Assembly: GCA_016808115.1 (NCBI GenBank)
Contig: JAEQBH010004667.1
Location: 414,501 to 478,500, forward strand
Length of the DNA stretch: 64,000 nucleotides
Direction: 5' to 3'
DNA from: Tetrastigma voinierianum
Lineage: Eukaryota > Streptophyta > Magnoliopsida > Vitales > Vitaceae
Shown here: positions 42,601-53,798 of the stretch, in pieces
Position numbering within the stretch: the first letter of the stretch is position 1
Layout: each line of letters opens with the position of its first letter
Notes under the pieces: model-generated
What the model saw: the letters and a program-made list of their open reading frames with translations, nothing else
Database searches by the model: none
What the model was told of the DNA's origin: nothing
Position numbers and translations under genes: made by a program

Positions 42601-45483
42601 TGTAACGCCTCAAAATATCCTGATAATTTTTATAATAATTTTATTATATATTCGTATAAGTTGAGTCGACTTCCGGGGTACTTTCCCAGAATCATAAATG
42701 AATACCGATTTAAATGATCAGATGACAAAGGTCAAATGCAAATGATTTGTGATTGAATGATATATAAGCAAATGAGAATTGATTGCAATCTCGGGGTAAA
42801 TTAACCCAAGTGAAAAGGGCAAATTTGGAAATGTAAAAATGGCGACCTAAGGCCAATCAGGAATAAGTTTATATTGCCTAAGCGTAAATATGGATTGAAG
42901 TGCAATTAGAAATAAATATGCGGCTATATCGCTATTCGGGAGAACTTAACCCAAAAATGCATTTTGTAGCCAAAAAAGGCCTTGAGGAAATGAGATATTT
43001 AAAACCAAAAGTAGAAAAAAATGAGAAATGAGACTAAGTGTGGAAGGCCAAACAGGACCTTACACTTAAATGAGTGATTTGAAGACCAAAAAGATGGTCT
43101 AAGGGGAGCTCATTTGAGCAATCCCCTTTTTGAGAGAAAGAGAGAGGAGAAAAGGACAAAGCAGCTTAGGCAAAGTGGCATCGCTTGTCAGTTTGTTTCA
43201 TTTCGCTCCTAAGCAGATCGCTGAACTGGGTCAAGATTTGAAGAGGGTTAAGGTGCAAAAAATCAAACCCTAACTTCATCTTTTATGATTTTGATTTTGG
43301 AGAAAAACCCTAGCTTTGTGTAAAAATGTTCTTGGATGGTTTTAGTTAAGTTTGAGGTTGTTTTTTATTGTTGGTTAGAATTGGTTTTGTTTAGTGTTTG
43401 TAAAAAGGGAAAACATTGAGTTTTCAAAGGAAATGCTGTCAAAATTTTGTCAAAACCCTTGTTCTTGTTTTGGTTATAGATTAAGTTATAATCTTCCAAA
43501 TGAAGTGATTCCAATTGGTAAAGAACCATAAGAGATAGGTCTACAAATATATAGAAGGGACCAGGAGAAAATTGTAGTTCTATGGCTCCCAAATACGGGC
43601 TTAAAGGTGAGCCTGCAAATGCATCGTTATGCTCGCTTTGGGTATTACTATAGTGTTTTGACCATAAGTTGAGTTTCACTCATCCCAATTGAGTAATTCA
43701 AAATTATGGGTAAAATATACTTATAGGGGAATAATTTACTTGAAGGAAGTGTATGCAAATTATAAACCCAAAGTGCCCAGAAATTTTTCAAAGTGGAGCT
43801 ATGTGTAAGAATAGTCTGATTCTGCCTTGCAAATTAGAGTAGTATGAATGTAAAATGCAATAACTTGAGTTTTGGTGATCCAAATTGGATATTCCAATTG
43901 GAGAAGAAACCTTATAACCATATATTCAAATGAGTAGAAGGGATCATTACCAATTTATGGAGTTAAAACCCCTGAAATTGAGAAAAACAGTAGGTAACTG
44001 AGTGAGTTGGGCATATTGACTAGTTTGGCATTAAAATACTGTAATTTGAGTTTGGGTGATCCAAATGAGATGATCCCAATTCCTACTAAAAATAGACTCA
44101 TAGAGCTAAAAGTTTCTGGGGCTGGTACCATGAGCGATTTATGGTTCATGTGTCCTAAAAGTTTTCATGAAGGGGCATCATAAACCCCTGACCAAAAACT
44201 CCTAGAATAACTAATAATATGTGATTGTCATTGTATTTGAATAGGAGCTGACGAGAGGAAAGCCCGCATTGAAGTCAAGATTTTGAAGATCGGAATCAAA
44301 GCGACGATTTTGGTTTGTTCTACCTTTTTCCTATTCTCGTTTCAAGATTTGAACTATGTGTTCTAAATGCAAAAGAAAAACATATTGATTGGTTTTAATC
44401 GATTATAGAAAGGGATCATAAAATGTTTGCATATGACAATTATGTGATTATTGAAAAATGAACCTATATTTAAATGTACATATTGTAATCGTATTTTGTC
44501 AGAAAAGGACGGAACTCTTAATAGAATGTTAACCGTTTATTTCGCATTAAGGATTGGTATACCAATAAGGTTCAAAATAATGGTACTACGAACGATTGTA
44601 TTGATGTGTCACTGACAAGAACCCATGACCAATCAAAGAAGGTTCACTAATTGATTTTAATACCAAATGAAGCAGCCCAACTGACTTCACCGTGTTATAA
44701 AACCATTTTTATATCTACTGTACCAAATGACAGTACGGTGATTCTGATATCCCAGATAACTTCTAAAATATATGCTAAATTCATTGCAAGATAACATAAT
44801 TGATTCGATCAGCGAGATTGTGACATATTGAATTGAAAAGCATAATTGCAAATTTGAAATGAAAAAGAGCATTGTGGAAATGGCTGATTTTGTTTATAAA
44901 TGATCTATTGTATATGAAAGTGTATATTGGGATGGATCAATGAAACCTGAATGATTGTATATGAAATAAGTATATGTATTGTATTGACATTGATTATCCA
45001 AAAAGATTTGAAAGTCTTGTTTACTAAAATTGCATGATTTGATTTAAACTAAAACTGAGAATGGAATTGTATAGAACCACTAAGCATGAAAATGCTTAGC
45101 ATGTAGTTTTATTTATGCACATGTATCGAGTGATTAACAATGATTGAAAGCGGACCCAAGGTCGAGAAGCTCAGAGTCATTCAGAAAGTTCATGGAGTAT
45201 GCTCCGTCACATGCATCCTCATCATTTTAAGCATGACATTGTTTTGTGATATTGATATTTTGTAAACACAATTTAAACTTTGAACATCTATTTTGAAAAG
45301 GCTTGATATACCTTTATAGTAACCGCATTGAAATTGTAACGTTTATGGTCAGTCTCCAAATTGAACGCCCACAAAGATTATAATGAAATGTATTTGGATA
45401 AATCCGATTACTAATATTCGCGCCATGTCCCTCGGGTTTCGCCGGATCCGCCTGACCCGTCGGGTCGTTCGGGGGTCGCCACA
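42601..45483 (+). mobile_element. Solo LTR E1
   Basis: 2883 bp, from tgtaacgcctcaaaatatcc to gggggtcgccaca. Perfect target duplication ctaat (42596-42600 and 45484-45488). Both flanks lie in the 190 bp repeat of G and rejoin to cctaatatgagttcc, a phrase seen in the other units. No genes. It contains four copies of a 180-200 bp unit at 43480-44160 and the hairpin ctaagcatgaaaatgcttag at 45080-45099. Confidence 0.92.
43480..44160. repeat. 180-200 bp tandem units in solo LTR E1
   Basis: Phrases like tgatccaaatgagatgatcc and gattccaattggtaaagaa recur at about 43503, 43686, 43886 and 44068. The spacings are 183, 200 and 182. Units also share atatagaagggaccagg-type words. The copies are diverged. 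Confidence 0.55.
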
Positions 45484-46390
45484 CTAATATGAGTTCCAAT
45501 TTCATCAACCTATATATGGATGGATTCTAGACTCAAAGGGCTTTCTATAGAGTCTAAGACATCCAAAACGGAGTTTGGACGAAGAAATTATGACCGTCTG
45601 AAGTTGGAGAAATTTTTGGCGGCATCTCATAAAACCCGATATTTCCTTATGCAAATATTCAATTGAGGATTACCATCAACCAACCCAAGTCCAAAACACA
45701 ACCAAACAATTCCCAAAACACATATAGGGGAAGACTTATGGTTTGCTAACCCCATCATACACAATTAATGGGTTAGGAGAGTTTCCTAAGTCTAAAAAAT
45801 TTGGGGAATCCATATTTAATTTCCATACAACCCCAAATCAACCACAAAACCAAACCAAAACAACTCTAAATCTAGTCTAAAACTGCCAAACACCACCAAT
45901 ATACCAAATAGGGTTCTTTTAGACCCAAATTCATCAGAATGGGTTTATGGTTTGATTTTTCCATACAAAAATCCATACTTTTCCATACAAACCATAACAT
46001 CCATACTAATGTACAAAAATCCATACCTTTCTTGGCTTTCTTCTCTTCATCTTCTTCTTCTCTTCTCCTCTTCTTCTCCTACCTGTAGTATGAGCTCTCT
46101 TCCTTAAACTAAAAATGAGATATTTTTAGTCTTATTCCCTTTTTATACTTAATTTTCCTTTTTTTTGCAAATCAAGTTATGCATATTTCACTTTAGCCTA
46201 TAACCTTCTTATCTTATGACTTTTGTGTCCCGCTTAACAAATTACAAATTTACCCTTGTATCTTGTACAAATTCCGAGTTTATAATTTTCTCACTTAGCA
46301 AAATAATAATTGCAAAAAATTTAAAATGCACTTATAATATACCCTAATTATGTTTAAAAACAACTAGAGATTGTATTTCGAGGTGTTGCT
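45484..46390 (-). mobile_element. Right part of LTR G
   Basis: Holds the last 190 bp unit (anchor 45510), then a non-coding stretch with a polypyrimidine run (46020-46080). It then has the A-like LTR end with tttgcaaatcaagtt (46160), aatttacccttgta (46245) and gaggtgttgc (46380). Confidence 0.6.
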
Positions 46391-47720
46391 TTGGAGGAGG
46401 TGTGGCTTTTGGCGTGTCCGGAGCATCCGTCTGAGATCGGGCTTCCACAAATATTGTGTGCAAAGGCACAACAGCCATAGCCATAATTGAAGATAAGTTC
46501 AAAGCCAGCGTCAAACGCCTCCTTCGAAGCCTTCCTCTCTTTAGAGACCTGCAGGAAGCGAAACGGCTCGTCTTTGCCAGCCAGGAGTTCTAGAGAAGTA
46601 AGAGGCTTCAAAAACTTTCATCTATCAGGGCGACTAGCTTCCTCATACGCAACAAAGCTAGGTCTCTCGAAGCAACCAAAGCTGTGGAGCCACTGTCTAA
46701 CTCGGACTTTGCCTTGGCCAAGGAAGTCTTCTAAAGCAACTAGGAATCTTTGGATCAGGGCTAACTCAATTCCACACATGCTTTCGGGATGCCCGCACCT
46801 TCTCGGTATCCAGTCGGGCCATATCAAATACCATAACCCTCGGCCATAAGACTCAATCCTTGTCACTAGCCGGGAATTGGGAAGCATGAGAACAATGTGT
46901 GCAGGAACACATAAATTTCAGGAAATGTAAATTCATTAATTACACCAAAGGGCGTTCATAATTACACAGCAGCACTTATAACAATGTGATCATACTATGA
47001 TTACATGATCCATCTGAACCAAATACAAAGGCTAAAAAAGAGGAAAAAATAGGAGTAGAGGAAAAAAAAAAGAAGAAATATTTGAAGTAGAGGCTAGGAA
47101 AGAAGGTCCTACGGAAGGTGGAAAGGAACACAAAGAGCCCCGTTGATTTAGGAGGAAGGTGAAAAGGAAAACAAATAGCCTTGCTGATTTAGGAGTGGGT
47201 GTTCTTGGCTGCAGAGGATCCCATTCTAGTTTTCGAACCACCCAAGGGCACAACCACGCAAAAGGGCACATAAAGAAATATGTAAAGTTCGAAAATATTC
47301 TCCAAAATGTGAATTAGCACTTCCTAGCCTAGCCCTTACAGCCTTCGGCATGATCCGTAGTTGAAGATCACGTCCAAGCCCCCTTCGTAGATCTCTTCCA
47401 TGAAGCCATCAGAAAAATACAACAACGACAATGTTCGAGCCAGCGTCCCAACCACTATTCACCGCTGCGGAAGTCAGCACCAACGGAGAACCTGAAAGGA
47501 ATGTCGCCACCCTACGAAGCCTCTTATAAGCTACCTAAGCTTCTTACTACAAGCCCTAAGAGGCGCAATAAATGTAACTTGAAAATTGGAAATTCCTCGG
47601 TAATGTATGCATTGGAACACCCGGCATTAACGGTCCCTTATCCTACATGAGTAAAGTCCCCGAACTTCTCTTTTCCGTCGGGGAAAAGAGAATGACCTCC
47701 CCCAGCTAGGAAAAGGGGCA
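46391..47720 (+). mobile_element. 3' internal region of element F, no gene assigned
   Basis: The frames at 46487-46849 (+) and 46618-46887 (-) overlap and have no recognised domain. The stretch 47030-47270 is purine-rich. The expected integrase is not found, so it appears deleted or too decayed to see. The purine tract aaaaggggca is at 47711-47720. Confidence 0.45.
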
Positions 47721-47721
47721 T

Positions 47722-48250
47722 TGGTACATAGGCTTGACCCAAATCCTCTAGCCAACAGGCCTTAGCAGACTTAAACCCACAATATAATGGCCTAGTCTAC
47801 GAGCCCAATCATCTTCATTTACAAGTTAGGCCTAAACATACTTCCATTTGGGCCAGGAGACATAATGCTAGTCTGAGCCACTCCCTGCTTGAGATACCAT
47901 CTTTAGGAAGACGGTCTAGCCGACTCTCGACTTGAACAAGTAACCACCCTGAGGGTGGTTGATTTGGCTGTCTAAAGGAAAGAACATGTCATAACACGCG
48001 AACAAAGTGCCACCTTCCCCTTTCGTTTCAGAAGGAAATCATCTACTTCCCATGAGAGGGAATGACACCAAAGAAGGCAAGACATTCTTCGCTGAAAAAG
48101 ACTGATTCTTTCACTCTCCATATGCCCTTATCTGACTTAGGCATCAAAGAGGTGGCGGGTGCACCACCACCATTTTCTTGTTTGTTTTCTTGTTTGCAGT
48201 GCGTGAGTGATGTTCGACGATCCGAGTGACTCGAGAAAATTCGGGAGCTA
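47722..48250 (+). mobile_element. 3' LTR of element F
   Basis: Begins ggtacataggcttgaccc just after the purine tract aaaaggggcat. It is colinear with 35959-36604, with about 120 bp missing. It ends near ctcgagaaaattcggga. Confidence 0.65.
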
Positions 48251-48257
48251 GTAGGGG

Positions 48258-48836
48258 AACCAATTTATTCGTTTGATCTCGGGGCATCGGTGCGTAATGT
48301 GAGCCCGGTAAAAAGGGCGCAATCGGGCGGCGATTGTGCTGGCCGCACCTCCGATGATTAAGTCAGCAATATGAGGAGGAAGAAGAAGGAGGTTGAGATA
48401 GTTAGAATTGCATACCTCTCTGCTCCGACAGGATCTTTCCAATATATATAGGGGCTCGATTCCCGAATCTTATTTTAGGAATAAGATGTTTTTTTTCACT
48501 TAATGCAGGATTATCCTTTTAGAAATAAGGGATAAATTTTGTTTTACTTTTATCAAGATTATCCTTCCAAATAAAGGGATTTAGAAATTAGGAAATTTGG
48601 GGACATATCTGCTGCGTATTTTCTCATAACAAACTTCCTATATCACGGGGTGAGATATTGAGTTAAGAGTTAGGTTTTATGTGAGGTTTTAGGACTACAC
48701 CGTTTGGTGGGTTCCCGTGTGATTTTAATACAATGGGCCACCTTGGGCCGCTTCATGAGGTGGGCCAGACGGTGGGCCTATGCATATGCCAGGCCTATTG
48801 AGTAGTGGGTATGGGCCTAAAAAGCCACGGTACTCA
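48258..48836 (-). mobile_element. 3' LTR of element K
   Basis: Outer edge near the 3' LTR of F. The inner end starts tgtgagtaccgtgg on the minus strand, after a purine tract. Its counterpart in the 5' copy has lost this outer end. Confidence 0.55.
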
Positions 48837-48849
48837 CAATGCCCCTATT

Positions 48850-49375
48850 TTTTCTGGCTGAAGGTTGGAACTTCTTCAATCAGGAAAAATATGGTACTTT
48901 TAAACCTTGAGTGGAGAAAGTTGAATGGGTTGGGAGAATTAATGCGTGCATTGAATCATGTGTTTGGATATAAAGCGCGTGTGAACTTCATGTTTCTCAA
49001 CATCAGTCGATTGTTCGAGATCACTGAGAGGGAGCACAGTGAGCTCCTCTTGTTAGTGAAGAATTTGCAGGAGTTATGCTCCAGCTCCTTTCCTTACATA
49101 GTCCTCGTCCGTTGCTAGGAGAGGTCATTAGGGGTGAACATTTTGTTCTTACTAATCTTGTGAAGTCAATCTCGGGTAGCTCTTTCCAAGCGGGGTTAGC
49201 TCGAGAGCCTCCAACTAAGATAGCTGAAGGGGCCTTAGTTAGTATCATCCTGCCCGATCAGTCACCTTTACGGGAACAAGACTCACAACCTGCCCCCCAG
49301 GCGGTGAAGAGAAACAAGGCACAAGCTGAGAGCCAGTTCTATGTTTAAACATGCCCAACGGGTTAGGAGTCTAAA
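48850..49375. other. Interior of K next to the 3' LTR
   Basis: A 112-codon + frame (48780-49118) and shorter ones. The content (LMRALNHVFGYKARVNFMFL, then EITEREHSELLLLVKNLQEL) could be a fragment of a coiled-coil gag-like protein, but it lies antisense to the inferred direction of K. I cannot assign it. Confidence 0.3.
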
Positions 49376-50020
49376 GTCTGGTCTTTTGAAAGTGCCAGCA
49401 GGCTTAGAGTCACAACATGGTCTTTTGAAAGTTCCAGAAGATTTAGAGTGAGAAGTCTGCCATTAAGAAAGTGTCAGACGGCTTAGAGCCAGAAGCTTGG
49501 CATTAAGAAAGTGTCAGACTACTTAGAGCCAGAAGTCTGGCATTAAGAAAGTGTCAGACGGCTTAGAGCCATAAGTCTAGCATTAAGAAAGTGCCCGGCC
49601 CGAGGCTTAAGAGTGGTCGGCCTTTAGAAATTCGAGATGGCTTGGAGCCAAAGTCGGCATTAAAAAGTGCCGGGCTTAGAGTCATAGTCGGTCTTTAGAA
49701 ATTGTGAGATAGCTTAAACCTAGAGTGCGGCATTTAAGAAAGTGCCAACGGGGCTAGAGCCACGGAGTTTGGCCTTTAGAAGTGCGGTTGCTTTTAGAAA
49801 TTGCCAGGGCGACTTAGAGCCATAAGTTTTGGCATTTAAGAAAGTGCGGGGGCCCGACTTAGAACCACAGTCCAGGCCTTTAGAAGTACCCGAACGACTT
49901 GGAGCTAAATTACGACATTAAAAAGTGTCAACAAGCGTAGAGCCACAGTTTAGCCTTTAGAAATTGCCAGACGGCTTAGAGCCAGAAGTCTGGCATTAAG
50001 AAAGTGCCAATAGGCTTAGA
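49376..50020. repeat. Tandem array 1 of K, 40 bp units
   Basis: About sixteen units of roughly 40 bp with the consensus words ggcttagagccagaagtctg and gcattaagaaagtgccaga. Units in the middle (49590-49760) are worn by small deletions, and a sub-form with gtctttagaaa alternates. The units are adjacent with no spacers. Confidence 0.85.
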
Positions 50021-50024
50021 GCCA

Positions 50025-50690
50025 CAGTATGGACTCTTATGTACTCGTAGGACATCAACCTTACCCGAGATTTGTAATGAGCCAGCTAGGCATCAACCAT
50101 ACTGGGTTGGTAGAACATCAACCTTACCCGGGCTTTGTAATGAACCAGCTAGGCATCAACCATATTGGGTCGGTAGGACATCAACCTTACCCGGGCTTTA
50201 TAATGAGCCATTGCCAGGCATTAACCATCTTGGGTGGGACATGGCCTCGATCCGTTATCGGACTTTAGTAATGAACCAGGTGGGATCCAGCCATACTAGG
50301 CCGGATAGGGCATCAATCGTCCCTGGACTTTGTAATGAACCAACTGGGCATCAACCATACTGGGCCGAACATGGCCTCAACCGTCCCGAGCATCAACCAT
50401 CCCCAGACTTTGTAATGAACCAGTTGGGCATCAACCATACTGAGTTGAACATGGCCTCAATAGTCCTCGGACTTTGTAATGAACCAGCTGAGCATCAACC
50501 ATACTAGGCCGGATAGGGCCTCAACCGTCCTCGAATTTTGTAATGAACCAGTTGGGCATCAACCATACTGGGCCGGACAGGGCCTCAACCATTCCTGGAC
50601 TTTGTAATGAACTAGCTGGGCATCAACCATACTGGGCCGGATAGGGCATGAACCTTGCCGGGCTTTGTAAGTGGGTTATTGCAAAGATTG
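50025..50690. repeat. Tandem array 2 of K, about 63 bp units
   Basis: About ten units with tttgtaatgaaccagctggg, then catcaaccatactgggccgg and catcaaccttacccgg. The words catcaacc appear twice per unit. An open frame (50004-50507) through it is a product of the repeat and shows GINHTGLVEHQPYPGFVMN in each period. Confidence 0.85.
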
Positions 50691-51070
50691 ATAGAGAATA
50701 CTTTAAAGGAAGCTTTATTGATAATACCTCTTCTCGGTTCATGGCTTTCTTCAATCTGAGTCCGCAACTGGTCTTTCTCTCGTTGTAAGCGTTCAACATG
50801 ACTTTGCAACTCCTTTATCTTTCTTGCTTATTCCTCATGCTTTCTCTCCGGCTGCCTTGATCTTTAACGAGAATTGATGTCTTCTAGCCTGCGGATCCTT
50901 TGGGTTGCTTGACATTCTGGCCCATTGCCGAGACCGAATCGAGATGTGTGGAATGGGGATCAACAAAGCTCTAGGTGATGAAGGGTTACTAGACAGTCGT
51001 TGAAGCCAAGCTCTTGCCAATCATCAGCGAGACTATTTATTCGATTTTCCTAGCGGCCTTGATTAGCAAA
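50691..51070 (-). pseudogene. Possible gag-like relic of K
   Basis: Minus-strand frames read MARAWLQRLSSNPSSP (starting at 51020) and QSHVERLQREKDQLRTQIEE (about 50750-50805). The second is a strong coiled coil. They lie between the 5' LTR and the arrays, where gag would be. No capsid motif is visible, so this stays tentative. Confidence 0.35.
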
Positions 51071-51668
51071 AACCAATTTTTGTCGATCTTCGAGGGCATC
51101 GGCTTCGCAAATGTGAGACAAAAGGCGATCCGGAGACGGTGTGTCGACCGCCTCTCCGATGATTAAGTCAGTAATATGGAAAGGAAGAAGAAGGAGGTTG
51201 TGATAGTTGGAATTCCATACCTCTACTCCGTGGGGGATCTTTCCAATTTATAGGGCTCGGTTCCCAAATCTCCGTTCTTATTTTAGGAATAAGATATGTT
51301 TTTCCTTATTAAAGATTATCCTTTTAAGAAATAAGGGATAAAATTTGTTTTTCCTTATCAAAGATTATCCTTCCAAATAAAAGATTTAAAAATTAGGAAA
51401 TTTAGGGATAAATATCTACTTTGCTTATTTTCCCATAACAAATTTCCCATATACGGTGAGATAGCTAGCTGGGGGGACTCAGGATCCCAGACGGGTTCTA
51501 GGAATACACCGTCTAGTGGGTTCCCGTGTGGTTTTAATATAGTGGGCCGACTGGGGGGACTCGGGATCCTAGACGGGTTCTAGGACTGCCGTGCGGGTGG
51601 GTTCTGTGTGAGACATATCAGTGGGCCACTTGGGCCGCTTCATGTGGAGTAGGCCCGGGCGCGACCTT
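51071..51668 (-). mobile_element. 5' LTR of element K
   Basis: Colinear with 48258-48836. Its outer part carries a local duplication: ggggggactcaggatcc near 51475 and ggggggactcgggatcc near 51553, about 78 bp apart. The terminus is replaced by the start of element C. Confidence 0.55.
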
Positions 51669-53688
51669 GGCACAGGGATTCAGTTGACAACCCATCAACC
51701 CGCTGAATACTCATGAATGTCGGGTAACCCGAAACTACTCACGAAAATTGGGCAGAGTCTCCTTTGTACGGGGAGCTCTACCCAAAGTACATAACTTGTC
51801 CCAACGACCACACAAGGTCCACACATGGATAAAAGGAGTAAAAATGGCCTATTGGGCCCCTACATCAATACTCACAATAATCATATCCCAACCAAATATA
51901 TATATCATGGTTCAAGAGTTGATAATTCACTCTTATAAAACATATATTAAAAGTTTAAAACATTCCTAGCCACATGTATCCAACTAAAACACCAAAGCCA
52001 CAACGACTTTCTTCAAAAGTCGACCCTAAGATGAGCCAGTCTCCTCGTAGCTCCACATTACTGAAATAATATATTCCTAAAGCCCAGGTGAGCTAATGTC
52101 GATAGTGGAATCACCCTAAATGGAGTTACTCCCCACTAAGTGCATATGCAATGATCCTATGTAAACACATTCAAACGGAAATCGTGATCTACTTGAATGT
52201 CTAAATGACCCAACCATATCAGAGTCCTCACCGACTCCCTCACACTTGCCTAAGCCTTGTATGAGAAACATTATTTTCAAAACAAAGGTATTTGTTTTTA
52301 ATTGTGGACAACCCTTCGATATAAGTAGTGGATTGACTCCAATAATCTATTTAGTGGACAACCCTCCGATGTATATCAATTAGACCAACTCCGACGATTG
52401 ATATTTTATATGGACTACCCTCGATATTGGCAATGGACACGCTCACGATGGTATTATTATTAGTCAACCCTCCGAAACAATTCTCTCAAGAAACCACCTC
52501 ATGCACTCATTCCTATTGCTTTAGGGTGTCCCAGTGCATATGGAATGCATGATGCTAATTCCAATACAATTTCTATAACACATGCAAATATATATAACAT
52601 GATATACATTTACATAATTTAATCACACAAACATGTTATGTGCATTCACCATCAATTACACCAAAAATTAGCTCACATGGGCTAATTAACAAACACGAAC
52701 AATTCGATTTGAATTACTGACCAAACACATTTTTCACACAAAATTAATTCGGTATTCTACTTTATTCTGTGTGACAGTCAAAACCTCGGGTTATTTCACG
52801 TCCGCTATCGACATCGATTTCTTGATGAAACCAAAAATTCATGGCCATTTCCGGCCTTCTCCACATCAAAGCATAATTTATAACACAAATTGTACACTAG
52901 CAGCCCCAAAACAGTTCGTGGACTACACAGACTGCCTAAGTGAGCTCAAATAATTTCCAACAATTCGGTCCCAAGTTTTGGGACCGATCAACCACCATTT
53001 AAGGCCTCAAACAACCCGAATCATCAACCAAAACACTTAAATCGAAAATAAACCAAGTAGGATAAATCCCCAACCTCACGGAGTTTGTCGAAACTCCTTA
53101 AAACCAGAGCCCACGTGTAGGCCTCAATGCATAGAGCAACTTTCCTTCTTGCTCCGAAGAATTCCGACGGTCCGATTGCCCGGGATCTTAGAGAGAAGGT
53201 ACTCTCTCTCTAAAAGAAAAATCACAAAAATGGCCACTGCATCTCCATCCTTCATTTCACGTTTTCTTTTCCTTTTTCAATTGTAGGAGACAATACTATT
53301 GGGTGTTTCGTCTTATTATCATTTAATCAAATTCAATAATACCAATCATGTCCTCACTCTTGGATTTTTGACATTTGGCACTACCTCGGTCGTCCATTTC
53401 CATCATCTCTCTACCCATGAAACATGTGTAACATGTGTACATGTTATGGGTGACTTTTGTCACCTCACATTTCGTTTTACAGCATCCGATACTCGATGCC
53501 TCGAAAAACGTGCAAATTTCGACTGTCTTGGAATTTGACGAAATTCGACATGCTAGCTAGATTTCACGAGACGATTCCAACGGTGAAATCCGTTTCATCA
53601 TCTGAGATCTAGAGAATTAATTTCGGATTTTTGATCGAAATTACGATTTTGCCATTTTTCTAGAAATTGGAAAATTCTCAGGTCTTAC
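51669..53688 (-). mobile_element. 3' LTR of element C
   Basis: About 2.02 kb. The minus strand starts tgtaagacctgagaattttcc at 53688. It aligns with the B LTRs and with the 5' LTR of C from 62397. The outer (left) edge near 51669 is worn. Confidence 0.8.
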
Positions 53689-53689
53689 A

Positions 53690-53710
53690 TTCTCCCCTCC
53701 TTAAAAGGAA
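53690..53710 (-). other. Polypurine tract of element C
   Basis: The minus strand reads ccttttaaggaggggaga just before the LTR start. It is the same tract as in B at 10964-10982. Confidence 0.65.
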
Positions 53711-53798
53711 TTTCCTCTCGGAATTCTGTACAATCACAATCACTCACATGCATATGCAACGTGCACTATACCATGCATGTAAACTCGTCATTTAAATA

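Larger units (their letters stand above)
41056..46390 (-). mobile_element. Long LTR G (apparently solo), family related to A
   Basis: Plus-strand start tgacgccctaaccc matches the LTR of A at 17815. The end gaggtgttgc matches the gtgttaca end of A. Inside, ttcattcatataatgtt, aagctccacaaatggagc and atttgcaaatcaag-like words keep the order of the A LTR. E1 (2883 bp plus a 5 bp duplication) interrupts it, leaving about 2.45 kb. The flanking words tccga and ttgga match only 3 of 5. No internal genes are seen. It is longer than the A LTR chiefly because of an inserted 190 bp tandem array. Confidence 0.6.
35959..48250 (+). mobile_element. Tat-type Ty3/gypsy element F, interrupted by LTR G
   Basis: 5' LTR 35959-~36604, primer site 36607, gag, protease, RT, RNase H and a second RNase H (to about 40640). 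After the interrupting LTR G come a 3' region, a purine tract (47709-47720) and a 3' LTR 47722-~48250. The paired RNase H domains are the mark of the Tat lineage. The integrase is not found. The flanking words actat (35954) and gctag (48247) match only partly, so the boundaries are probable rather than proved. Confidence 0.7.
48258..51668 (-). mobile_element. Small non-autonomous Tat-like element K
   Basis: Direct repeats of about 580 bp, 48258-48836 and 51071-51668, flank a 2.2 kb interior. Shared landmarks include cctccgatgattaagtcag, gaggaagaagaaggaggttg, ggaataagat, aagattatcctt and gtgggttcccgtgtg. Read on the minus strand, the repeat has a promoter-like ctataaattgg and the acttaatcatcggag phrase that is usual in Tat LTRs. 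The purine-rich tract aaaaaataggggca (48837-48850, minus) abuts the left copy. The interior has no pol. It fits a deletion derivative that depends on Tat proteins of another copy. Confidence 0.6.

Noticed and set aside
42601..42601. Full-length retroelement between E1 ends
   Set aside because: The 2883 bp contain no primer site, purine tract or coding sequence, so it is a solo LTR.
41051..46395. Target duplication of LTR G (tccga / ttgga)
   Set aside because: Only three of five bases match; the LTR is called from its termini and internal order instead.
46487..46887. Opposing frames of 120 and 89 codons
   Set aside because: They overlap on opposite strands within the 3' region of a Tat element and neither has a known motif.
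35954..48251. Target duplication of element F (actat / gctag)
   Set aside because: Only three of five bases match and the LTR edges are uncertain; not claimed.
50004..50507. 167-codon open frame
   Set aside because: It runs through tandem array 2 and merely repeats its period; no start context and no domain.
49376..50690. CRISPR-like arrays
   Set aside because: Units are adjacent with no spacers, the copies are degenerate, and the DNA is plant.
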